10,322 bases of DNA. Origin: Oscillospiraceae bacterium (GTDB lineage Bacteria > Bacillota > Clostridia > Oscillospirales > Ruminococcaceae). Positions within the stretch are counted from its first letter, which is position 1; every line of letters starts with the position of its first letter. The notes under the pieces were generated by a model, which saw only the letters and a program-made list of their open reading frames with translations, did not search any database and was not told the DNA's origin. Position numbers and translations under genes: made by a program. This document shows, piece by piece, positions 1-5,883 of this stretch. The stretch spans positions 1 to 10,322 of the forward strand of contig DMMB01000002.1 of NCBI GenBank assembly GCA_003453215.1. The letters are read 5' to 3'.

Positions 1-21
1 TAGCCGCTTGACCAACGAGCC
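1..21 (-). tRNA. tRNA-Glu, 5' part only (truncated by window edge)
   Basis: Read on the minus strand from position 21 down to 1, the sequence starts GGCTCGT-TG-GTCA and continues AGCGGCTA. This is the acceptor 5' strand, the two linker bases and the D-arm start of a Bacillota tRNA-Glu; it differs from the Bacillus tRNA-Glu I remember at only two of 21 positions. The anticodon, T-arm and 3' end lie outside the window, so the isoacceptor is inferred from the 5' part alone. A strong promoter sits immediately upstream (47-75). Confidence 0.8.
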
Positions 22-46
22 ATGGTGCTGAAATAATCAGCTTTTA

Positions 47-75
47 TATTTAACCAGCCATCGCCCGGTTGTCAA
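47..75 (-). promoter_or_regulatory. Strong sigma-A-type promoter of the tRNA-Glu gene
   Basis: On the minus strand a perfect -35 box TTGACA (70-75) is followed after exactly 17 bases by TAAATA (47-52). Transcription would start near position 40, about 19 bases before the mature tRNA 5' end. A consensus -35 with optimal spacing fits a stable-RNA gene. Confidence 0.75.
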
Positions 76-113
76 TACGCTTTCTGCCGTTTCCGCATAA
101 AAATTTGCGCAGC

Positions 114-140
114 AAAAAAGGGAGCCTTTTCGGCTCCCTT
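114..140 (-). terminator. Rho-independent terminator of the psp/SPFH operon
   Basis: A perfect 9-bp stem (118-126 with 132-140; core GGGAGCC/GGCTCCC) with a 5-base loop is followed on the minus strand by a run of six T (positions 119-114). It lies 10 bases past the stop codon of the SPFH gene and ends the three-gene minus-strand operon before the tRNA promoter. Confidence 0.9.
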
Positions 141-150
141 GAATGCGGTT

Positions 151-1104
151 TTATACGGTGGGGGTACCACAGTAAGGGCAGAAGTTGCCGCGCACCATTT
201 TCCGGCACTTGGTGCAGAAGCGATCCTCCAGGCCATCGTTGGGGGCAGGCGCTGCCTGCTGCTGGTTCTGCTGGCCCAATTGCTGGGCAATCTGCGCGCC
301 AATGGCGACTTCGGCACCCAGGCCGGCTACACCGCCGCCCTTTTCCATACCATCTGCCGCCGCCACGGTAACATACTTGTTGGTATCGGTGATGAAGGAC
401 TGTGCCGCCACCTTTTCCGCCATCTTCTCCACCTCAGGCGGATAGCTGACGCTGATGATATTGACATCGCGCACCCCCAGCCCAATATCGAAGAGTTCTT
501 TATCCAGCTCTTCGGCCATTTTTTTGCCCATGGCGCGGTTATTGGCCTGCAGCCCCACCAGGACATTAAGGCCAATGGCCCGCTCGCCGTTCAGGATGGC
601 TTCGGCCACAATCCCGCTCATCTCGCCGCGAATTCGCTCCGAAACATCACTGAGGGAGTAGGTATCGCGAATTCCGGCTACCTTGGAAATAAAGGTAAGA
701 TAATCGCGGAAATAGATGACCATATTGCCGTTCATCCCCACAGGGATCCCGCTGGGAACTTCCGGCGTGGGGATCATAATGCGCTGGGTGGTGCCCCAGT
801 TCAGGGTAAGATCCTTGCTGTTGACAAAATAGACCTCCGCACGCTCACCGGTATCGCTGCGCAGGTGCAGAGCGGCATTGATGTGGGTGAGGAACGGAAT
901 GATCTGAGTATCGATATCATAGGTCCCCTCATTTTCAAAAATGCCGTGGATACGGCCGCCAGAGTAAAAAATGGCCTTTTGACCGGCCCGGATAACCAGG
1001 CGACTGCCCTTTTTGATCTCGCGGTTTTTCCACTTGTAGAACAATACATCGGGGCGGTATTCAATCCACTCCACCGTATCTTTTTTCTGATTAAAAAGTC
1101 CCAT
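151..1104 (-). CDS. SPFH-domain protein with C-terminal zinc ribbon (YdjI-like)
   Basis: A 317-residue cytoplasmic protein. Roughly residues 20-230 read as an SPFH (stomatin/prohibitin/flotillin) domain of the 'virion core protein-like' YdjI group. A Gly/Ala- and Gln-rich linker follows (about 255-285), then a C-terminal zinc ribbon with CxxC pairs at C297/C300 and C309/C312. There is no transmembrane helix. From family knowledge, SPFH proteins oligomerise on membranes, and Bacillus YdjI helps anchor the PspA homologue YdjF there; the same role is inferred here. The start at 1104 (MGLFNQ) is preferred over an upstream in-frame start because AAGGAG lies at the right distance before it and it leaves a 26-base gap after the preceding gene. 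It is the last gene of the operon, followed by the terminator at 114-140. Confidence 0.9.
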   Translation of the reverse strand: MGLFNQKKDTVEWIEYRPDVLFYKWKNREIKKGSRLVIRAGQKAIFYSGGRIHGIFENEGTYDIDTQIIPFLTHINAALHLRSDTGERAEVYFVNSKDLTLNWGTTQRIMIPTPEVPSGIPVGMNGNMVIYFRDYLTFISKVAGIRDTYSLSDVSERIRGEMSGIVAEAILNGERAIGLNVLVGLQANNRAMGKKMAEELDKELFDIGLGVRDVNIISVSYPPEVEKMAEKVAAQSFITDTNKYVTVAAADGMEKGGGVAGLGAEVAIGAQIAQQLGQQNQQQAAPAPNDGLEDRFCTKCRKMVRGNFCPYCGTPTV

Positions 1105-1130
1105 TGTACATCTCCTTTTCCCGGAACGGC

Positions 1131-2429
1131 TTACCAATCGCCGCCCCAATCGTAACCATAATCGTAGCCGCCGTAATCGTAATCACTGCTATCGTAGCTG
1201 TAGTCATAGCCACCGCTATCCCACGAATCCCAGCTGCTGCCGGAATCGTAGCCATAATCATAATCATAGCTGCCGGAATAATCATAGTTATACCCGCTGT
1301 CATAGCTGGAACCGCCGGAGTAGCTGTAATCGTAGTGGCCGCCGCCATAACCGGAGGAGCCGCCTTCCAGCAAGGCCAACCCTCCCAAGAAGAGCGCCAG
1401 CACGAGCAGAATAACCAGAATGATTTTCCCGACGCTTTTGGGATACTGGGCGGAAACTTTGCCGTTTTCGCCATTAATCATGTAATGATATGTCTTGCCG
1501 GCATAGCCATAACGGGCTTTCCACAGCGGCACCAAAACCTGCTTATACCGCACCCGATCATAGTGGGTATTCATGCCGGTGACCTGGGCCTGGCTGTAAC
1601 CATGCCCGCGGATATCGCTTTCGGCCCGGCTGCGCTGGTCGCGGTCGATGTAGGTTTCGGCAATCTTAAAGCCTTCAATACCATCCACCGTATAACACTC
1701 TGCCTGATACCCCGCCAAATACTGCGGGTGATACGGGTGAGTATCGCCGATGGTATTGTACGGCAGCACCTTTTGGATAAGGTTCCCGCTGGCGGTTTTG
1801 CTGGCGCATACCTGAATATCATCGTAGTAGCCGCGCACCACGCCGGAAACCGGGTACCATTCGGTGTAGGTTTCGGTTTTGCCATCCCGCCCCCGGCGGG
1901 TATGGGTGCGGCCGCCGCGGCCGCAATACTGCGTCACCGCATCGGCATCGTAAGTCCAGAAAGGAACATACATCCCCACCAGTTCGCCTTCGGCAAAGGT
2001 TCGCTTGAGGCTGGCCGGCGCAAACCACCGTTTACGGATCCACTGGCCAAAGCGCTTTTGTGCCTCGTAGCGATCGATGGCAAAGGGCACCACGCCTTCC
2101 ACCGGAATACCGTTGTGCTCCTCCTCCGGCTTAATTTGCGGAGAACCGCACATGGGACAGACGGTGGCGGTTCCCTCCGCCGGCAGGAAAAACTCTGCGC
2201 CGCAGACATCGCAGCGCAGGGCCGTTTCGCCATTTTCCAGCATACGGCGGCCCTCCCGGGCGCGGTATTCGGAAAAATCGTATTCCTCTACCGTTTCTTT
2301 TCCCGGGATCACCTTTTGAATACTACCACAAGAGGCACAACGAAACTGCTGTGCCTCCGGATCAAATACAATATTTCCGCCGCAGGTGGGACAGTGCAGG
2401 GCGGCATTGGTTTGCTCCGATGTGGTCAT
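1131..2429 (-). CDS. Zinc-ribbon membrane protein with Tyr/Asp/Gly/Ser-rich C-terminal tail (YdjG-like)
   Basis: A 432-residue protein. The N-terminus has four CxxC pairs (C13/C16, C31/C34, C73/C76, C91/C94), enough for two zinc ribbons. A middle region of about 240 residues (110-335) is rich in aromatic and charged residues. One hydrophobic helix (about 336-354, preceded by Lys) is followed by a 77-residue tail with about 20 Tyr, 15 Asp and 4 Trp, the rest nearly all Gly and Ser, and no Lys or Arg. The positive-inside rule puts the zinc ribbons in the cytoplasm and the tail outside; this is inference. Gene order matches Bacillus ydjF-G-H-I, where zinc-ribbon membrane proteins link PspA and the SPFH protein to the membrane. 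Only one such gene is present here, where Bacillus has two. The start is 3 bases past the pspA-like stop with no clear ribosome site, suggesting translational coupling. Confidence 0.85.
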   Translation of the reverse strand: MTTSEQTNAALHCPTCGGNIVFDPEAQQFRCASCGSIQKVIPGKETVEEYDFSEYRAREGRRMLENGETALRCDVCGAEFFLPAEGTATVCPMCGSPQIKPEEEHNGIPVEGVVPFAIDRYEAQKRFGQWIRKRWFAPASLKRTFAEGELVGMYVPFWTYDADAVTQYCGRGGRTHTRRGRDGKTETYTEWYPVSGVVRGYYDDIQVCASKTASGNLIQKVLPYNTIGDTHPYHPQYLAGYQAECYTVDGIEGFKIAETYIDRDQRSRAESDIRGHGYSQAQVTGMNTHYDRVRYKQVLVPLWKARYGYAGKTYHYMINGENGKVSAQYPKSVGKIILVILLVLALFLGGLALLEGGSSGYGGGHYDYSYSGGSSYDSGYNYDYSGSYDYDYGYDSGSSWDSWDSGGYDYSYDSSDYDYGGYDYGYDWGGDW

Positions 2430-2432
2430 AGA

Positions 2433-3128
2433 TTACTTGCCCAGACGAGCCTTGAGGGCAGCCAGATCGGCTTCGACGGAAGCGGAGACTTCGGCAGCTT
2501 TCGCGCTGTATTTCTCCTCCAGCTTCTTGATATCCATCTTATCGGCCAGTTCCTCATTGAGAGCTACTTTGGCATCGACGGAATCAATCCGCTTCTGAAC
2601 GGCTTCCATCATGTTTTCAAAACCGGACATATCGGTGCGGCCGGCAACCTTATTCATCAGGTCGTCCATCTTCTCCTTGTGCTCCGCCACCGTCAGCTTG
2701 GCACGCAGTTCTACCATCTTGCCCTCAGCCGCGGCAATATCCTCCATCAGCTTGCGGGTCATCTGGCGCATCTTATCGCTGTTGCTCTTCGCCATTTCAT
2801 AGGCAGCTTCCAGCTCGGCCTTTTTGGCAACCAGCTGCGCCTTGGCATCCAGGAACTTTCTGGCGTCATCATCGTTGCCGGCCAGAACCGCCTGCTCGGC
2901 ATAACGATCGTACTTGGCAATTTCCTCATTGTTGGCAGCAACACGGCGGGCAGCGGCCATCTCATCCGCAATAATCGCGGAGGTCTCGGACTTCAGTTCT
3001 TCCAGATTGGCGCGGGCGTCAGCCAGATATTTCTCCAGCAGTTTGCCAGCATTCTTTTCCTCAGCACCGCTGAGCAGGCTATTGATGTTTGCGCTCATGA
3101 TGTCACTAAATCTCTGCAGAATACCCAT
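2433..3128 (-). CDS. PspA/IM30 (Vipp1) family membrane-stress protein
   Basis: A 231-residue, almost wholly helical and charged protein. The N-terminal segment (MGILQRFSDIMSANINSLL) is the typical PspA amphipathic helix that inserts into stressed membranes. The rest is long coiled-coil helices rich in Ala, Glu and Lys; length is normal for the family (about 220-230). From family knowledge PspA assembles ESCRT-III-like rods or rings on the inner leaflet of the cytoplasmic membrane and maintains membrane integrity. The ATG at 3128 has a strong AGGAGG site 8 bases upstream. It is first in the operon and directly precedes the zinc-ribbon membrane protein and SPFH genes, which supports a YdjF-type rather than thylakoid-type role. 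No pspF or pspBC partner is visible. Confidence 0.93.
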   Translation of the reverse strand: MGILQRFSDIMSANINSLLSGAEEKNAGKLLEKYLADARANLEELKSETSAIIADEMAAARRVAANNEEIAKYDRYAEQAVLAGNDDDARKFLDAKAQLVAKKAELEAAYEMAKSNSDKMRQMTRKLMEDIAAAEGKMVELRAKLTVAEHKEKMDDLMNKVAGRTDMSGFENMMEAVQKRIDSVDAKVALNEELADKMDIKKLEEKYSAKAAEVSASVEADLAALKARLGK

Positions 3129-3181
3129 TATTGTTCCTCCTGATGTTGAAAGATCATATTAGGTGCGGGGTTGCCGCCCTT

Positions 3182-3217
3182 CTATAATATATTATAGCAC
3201 CACCATAAAAAAATCAA
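3182..3217 (-). promoter_or_regulatory. Promoter of the psp/SPFH operon with 16-bp palindrome over the -10
   Basis: On the minus strand TTGATT (3212-3217) is followed after 15 bases by TATAAT (3191-3196), preceded by TGC, which gives an extended -10. The short spacing is compensated by that extended element. The -10 is half of a perfect 16-bp palindrome, CTATAATATATTATAG (3182-3197), which would cover about -14 to +3 and could be an operator. I saw no SigW-type sequence (TGAAAC...CGTA), unlike the Bacillus ydjFGHI operon. Confidence 0.65.
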
Positions 3218-3267
3218 GAAAGTGGCGGCGGCTTTACGGCTTATTCATAATTATTTTTTAGATTTTT

Positions 3268-4215
3268 TCAGAATTCCAAATCGGCATCCAAATAGGCTGC
3301 GCCAATAATACCGGCATCGCCGCCCAGCGCCGCCCGGCAGATGGGACAGGTAGGAGAACGATGACCGCCATAGCGGTTGGCCTGAACATATTCATTCAGC
3401 GGGCCAATGAGCGCTTCCCCGGCATTGCTGACCCCGCCGCCGATGAGAACCACCTCCGGGGCGAAGATATTAACAAAGTTAACAATTCCGGCTCCGACGT
3501 AGGTGATATACTGTTCCACCACGGCTTTTGCGGTCTCATCGCCTTCTGCCGCACAGATAAACGGCGCACTGCCATCGGCCGGATCAAAGCGTTTCATCGT
3601 TGTTTCCGGGTGGGCTGCTTCCGCACGATGACGCTGCCGCAGCAGACCGGTGGCGGAAGCATAGGCTTCCAGGCAGCCGCGCTGGCCGCAGGTACAGGGT
3701 TCACCGCCCAGAATCAGGGTGGTATGGCCCATTTCAGTGCCGGGGCCCACATCCCCTTCGTAAACTTTACCATTTAGGATAACCCCGCCGCCTACACCGG
3801 TTCCCAGCGTAATCATAATGGCGCTTTTGGCGCCCTTGGCAGCACCGGCCACCACTTCCCCCAGGGCGGCACAGTTGGCATCATTGGAAAGCCGCACCGG
3901 CACCCCTAATTCCTGCCGCAGTTCATCGCAGAGGGGCACGTTCTTCCAGCCAAGATTATTGGCATAAACAACCATGCCCTCCGAAGCCCGACAGTAGCCC
4001 GGCGAGCCAATGCCGACCGAAACGCAATCCTGCAGGGTGATACCGGCCTTTTTTACGGCTTCCTTTACACAGCAGGCAATATCGTAAATCACATCATCCA
4101 GCATTCGGTCCGGACGGGTTTTAACCGCCGCGCGCGCTATGATTTCCTTATTTTCATCCACCACGCCAACCACCACATTGGTGCCGCCGAGATCGATGCC
4201 TACCCGATATTCCAT
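3268..4215 (-). CDS. ROK-family sugar kinase, probable glucokinase
   Basis: A 315-residue cytoplasmic kinase that would phosphorylate glucose (or a related hexose) with ATP to the 6-phosphate. Visible motifs are the N-terminal phosphate loop DLGGTN (D8-N13), the catalytic-base motif NDAN (D112), GTGVGGG (138-144), EMGH (161-164) and the ROK zinc motif CxCGxxGCxE (C174, C176, C181, with H164 as likely fourth ligand). There is no N-terminal helix-turn-helix, so it is an enzyme and not a ROK repressor. Length fits Bacillus GlcK-type glucokinases; fructokinase or N-acetylmannosamine kinase activity cannot be excluded. The start at 4215 (MEYRVGIDLGG) is chosen because AGGAGG precedes it and the motif begins normally; the longer frame upstream crosses promoter and terminator sequence. 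No terminator is seen between its stop and the psp promoter. Confidence 0.9.
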   Translation of the reverse strand: MEYRVGIDLGGTNVVVGVVDENKEIIARAAVKTRPDRMLDDVIYDIACCVKEAVKKAGITLQDCVSVGIGSPGYCRASEGMVVYANNLGWKNVPLCDELRQELGVPVRLSNDANCAALGEVVAGAAKGAKSAIMITLGTGVGGGVILNGKVYEGDVGPGTEMGHTTLILGGEPCTCGQRGCLEAYASATGLLRQRHRAEAAHPETTMKRFDPADGSAPFICAAEGDETAKAVVEQYITYVGAGIVNFVNIFAPEVVLIGGGVSNAGEALIGPLNEYVQANRYGGHRSPTCPICRAALGGDAGIIGAAYLDADLEF

Positions 4216-4245
4216 AAGAACAGTCCTCCTTTGTGGGATATTATT

Positions 4246-4274
4246 AGTATACCGCATTTTATTGCAAAATGAAA
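4246..4274 (-). promoter_or_regulatory. Probable promoter of the ROK kinase gene
   Basis: On the minus strand TATACT (4246-4251) lies 17 bases after TTTCAT (4269-4274), about 30 bases before the start codon. The -10 is good and the -35 weak. Confidence 0.45.
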
Positions 4275-4333
4275 GCGTAAAAGGCCGGCGAGAAAAAATC
4301 CGCTTTTTCTGCCCTGGGAGGCCCCTATAAGTC

Positions 4334-4361
4334 AAAAGGCCCGCCATACGGCAGACCTTTT
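4334..4361 (-). terminator. Hairpin terminator of the divergent ECF S-component gene
   Basis: A 12-bp stem (4334-4345 with 4350-4361) with a 4-base loop. On the minus strand all 12 positions pair, two as G-U; on the plus strand those two become C-A mismatches. The structure is therefore built for minus-strand RNA. It ends in TTTT within the stem and lies 34 bases past the stop of the gene at 4395-4937. Confidence 0.75.
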
Positions 4362-4394
4362 GGGCAGATATAGAAGATATGTAAAAAGATAAAA

Positions 4395-4937
4395 TCAAAC
4401 TTTCAGCGCGCGGCGCAGGGGCGGCACCAACAGCAGGGCCAGAACACCGCCGATGGCCGCTGTAATGAGCTGCGGGAAAGAGAAACTGGCCGAAAGAACG
4501 GCGGTCTGCTTTTCATTCAAGGTAAGTACCATCGGCACCAGCCACTGAACAATGACAAGGTACAGGGTAAGGAACTTGGCCACGGCAGCTACAACCAGTG
4601 CAATCAGCTGGCGGGTGATGGGAGCCTCTTTGGCACCGGCAATCAGCACCCACAGCAGCACCAGAACGGCATTGCCCAGGGCGACCGCCGGAACCACCTG
4701 CGGGAACGCCGGACCGATGCCAATGAAGAACGCGCAGATGGGAGAAAGAATGGCCACTGCCAGTCCCCCCCACAGGCCGCACATCAGGCCGGAAGCGATG
4801 AGGATGAGATTGACGAGGGAGCCGGTAACGTACTGACCCATGGAACGGGTGACAAACTGTACAGCAATAAGCAGCGCCAGAAAAATAGCGGTACGGCACA
4901 GCGTTTTCAGGCTGTTGGAAGATTTGGTATTACTCAT
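4395..4937 (-). CDS. Predicted ECF transporter S component (substrate unknown)
   Basis: A 180-residue integral membrane protein with about five or six hydrophobic segments (near residues 13-30, 39-57, 59-78, 82-101, 108-134, 155-175) and short loops, the size and pattern of substrate-binding S components of energy-coupling-factor vitamin transporters. The opening helix pattern (LCRTAIFLALLIAVQF) and the VNLILIASGLMCGLWGG-type second segment resemble that superfamily. An S component alone binds the substrate and needs shared EcfA, EcfA' and EcfT proteins encoded elsewhere. The ATG at 4937 has AAGGAG close upstream. It is divergent from a Crp/Fnr regulator that probably controls it, and it ends at its own terminator. 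Another small multi-pass membrane family is possible; the substrate cannot be read from the sequence. Confidence 0.7.
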   Translation of the reverse strand: MSNTKSSNSLKTLCRTAIFLALLIAVQFVTRSMGQYVTGSLVNLILIASGLMCGLWGGLAVAILSPICAFFIGIGPAFPQVVPAVALGNAVLVLLWVLIAGAKEAPITRQLIALVVAAVAKFLTLYLVIVQWLVPMVLTLNEKQTAVLSASFSFPQLITAAIGGVLALLLVPPLRRALKV

Positions 4938-4999
4938 AATTAACTCCTTTTGCGATCATCTTGCATTATTTAGGGGAAAGGACTTGCCTTTTCGCCTTT

Positions 5000-5042
5000 A
5001 TTATACTACACTGGTAGATAGCATTTCCGTTGCATATGCAAC
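5000..5042 (-). promoter_or_regulatory. Promoter of the S-component gene with palindromic activator-type site
   Basis: On the minus strand a perfect TATAAT (5000-5005) has no recognisable -35: the hexamer 17 bases upstream reads GGAAAT. Instead a perfect 14-bp palindrome, GTTGCATATGCAAC (5029-5042), is centred near -42.5 if transcription starts at about 4993. This is close to the -41.5 position of class II Crp/Fnr activator sites. Likely the binding site of the adjacent regulator; inferred from position and symmetry only. Confidence 0.6.
5002..5007 (+). promoter_or_regulatory. Possible -10 element for the Crp/Fnr regulator gene
   Basis: TATACT on the plus strand, with no convincing -35. It overlaps the opposite-facing TATAAT of the S-component promoter by four bases. 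With a start near 5014, the palindrome at 5029-5042 would lie at about +15 to +28 of this transcript, a position suited to autorepression. Confidence 0.35.
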
Positions 5043-5074
5043 AAAGTATTATTGAATGGAGTCAAAAAAGTAAA

Positions 5075-5746
5075 ATGATCATTCCGGATCTTCCCTCTTG
5101 TCCGCTTTTTGAGGGCATTTCGCTCGATATTCTGCCGCAGGAGTTGGCCCGCCTGCAGGCAACCGAGCGAAGCTATGCGGCGGGAGAAACCCTGCTGGCG
5201 GCCGGTTCCCCTACCGGACGTATGGGACTGGTGCTGGAAGGCGAGCTGCACGCCATTTTGCCCTTTTCGCAGGGACGGCAGCTGCTGCAAAGCCGTTTGC
5301 TGCGAGGGGAACTGTTTGGGCAGCTGCTGGCGCTGGATGGTGAACGCGAAAGCCCCATAACCGTCACGGCCTACCTCCCCAGCCGGGTGCTGTGGGTCCC
5401 GCTGAAAAACCTGCTGGCAAACGGAGGCGGCCCCTGCACTGCGCAGCTATTGGCCAACCTGTGCCGGCAGCTCAGCAGCGCCTATTTTTCTCTGCAGCGG
5501 CGGCTTATCTGTTTAACGCAGCCCACCCTGCGGGAACGGCTGCTGTACTATCTGCAAACAGAACAGCATGCACAGAACAGCTCCATCATTCACCTGCCGT
5601 TTGACCGCACCGGGCTGGCCGATTATCTGGGGGCCGACCGCAGCGCCCTGTGCCGGGTTCTTTCCGGGCTGCGGCAGGAGGGGCTGCTGACCTATGACCG
5701 CAAACACCCGGCCACCATCCGGCTGCTATCCCTGATGGAGGGCTGA
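5075..5746 (+). CDS. Crp/Fnr-family transcription regulator
   Basis: With the start chosen here, 223 residues. The N-terminal cyclic-nucleotide-binding-like beta-roll runs from about 10 to 115 (PLFEGIS, then AAGETLLAAGSPTGRMGLVLEGEL), followed by a dimerisation helix (about 118-165) and a Crp-type winged helix-turn-helix (about 173-215, recognition helix near DRSALCRVLSGL). In the recognition helix the Glu conserved in E. coli CRP and FNR (RExxxR) is Ser190, so the target site should differ from TTGA or TGTGA. There is no Fnr-type N-terminal cysteine cluster; the cysteines (9, 121, 130, 146, 193) are scattered, so the effector is unknown. Alternative starts in the same frame are ATG 5036 and TTG 5030, but both fall inside the palindrome and lack a ribosome site. 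ATG 5075 has GGAG 13 bases upstream, rather far. It probably controls the divergent S-component gene. Confidence 0.85.
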   Translation: MIIPDLPSCPLFEGISLDILPQELARLQATERSYAAGETLLAAGSPTGRMGLVLEGELHAILPFSQGRQLLQSRLLRGELFGQLLALDGERESPITVTAYLPSRVLWVPLKNLLANGGGPCTAQLLANLCRQLSSAYFSLQRRLICLTQPTLRERLLYYLQTEQHAQNSSIIHLPFDRTGLADYLGADRSALCRVLSGLRQEGLLTYDRKHPATIRLLSLMEG

Positions 5747-5783
5747 ATTTATCGCGTTTTCCCCATCGGTGGCATTTCGGGGC

Positions 5784-5812
5784 TTTTCTCCCCCGCTGCA
5801 GTGTGCTATAAT
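5784..5812 (+). promoter_or_regulatory. Extended -10 promoter of the DUF308 gene
   Basis: TGC-TATAAT (TATAAT at 5807-5812) is a strong extended -10. The hexamer 17 bases upstream, TTTTCT (5784-5789), is a poor -35. Transcription would start near 5819. No clear terminator separates it from the preceding regulator gene, so some readthrough from that gene is possible. Confidence 0.6.
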
Positions 5813-5821
5813 AGAAGCCGA

Positions 5822-5842
5822 AAAACGACAAGCAGTCGTTTT
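5822..5842 (+). promoter_or_regulatory. Perfect 8-bp hairpin at the 5' end of the DUF308 transcript
   Basis: AAAACGAC (5822-5829) and GTCGTTTT (5835-5842) form an uninterrupted stem around the loop AAGCA. The hairpin begins about 3 bases after the predicted transcription start. It may protect the mRNA 5' end or act as an attenuator; the stem is too A-U rich and the T-run too short to call a terminator. Confidence 0.45.
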
Positions 5843-5883
5843 ATTCCAACCGAACCCCATTTTTTACAGGGAGGTTACCTACT

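Noticed and set aside
139..1155. A 338-codon plus-strand frame opposite the SPFH gene
   Set aside because: Antisense shadow; the opposite strand has a clear SPFH domain, zinc ribbon, ribosome site and terminator.
1134..1364. A DNA tandem repeat or CRISPR-like array in the tail-coding region
   Set aside because: The repetitiveness comes from Tyr, Asp, Ser and Gly codons; there are no constant repeats with regular spacers.
1104..3143. A 679-codon plus-strand open frame opposite the pspA-like and zinc-ribbon genes
   Set aside because: It is antisense to two well-supported genes. Its start is a low-complexity Ile/Val/Ala stretch that mirrors the Tyr/Asp tail codons, and no ribosome site or family motif is seen.
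3182..3197. PerR box at the psp promoter
   Set aside because: PerR boxes are 15 bases with a single central base; this palindrome has even length and different outer bases.
5778..5795. CGGGG...CCCCG hairpin after the Crp/Fnr gene as its terminator
   Set aside because: Only 5 bp, with no T-run after it, and it overlaps the DUF308 promoter.
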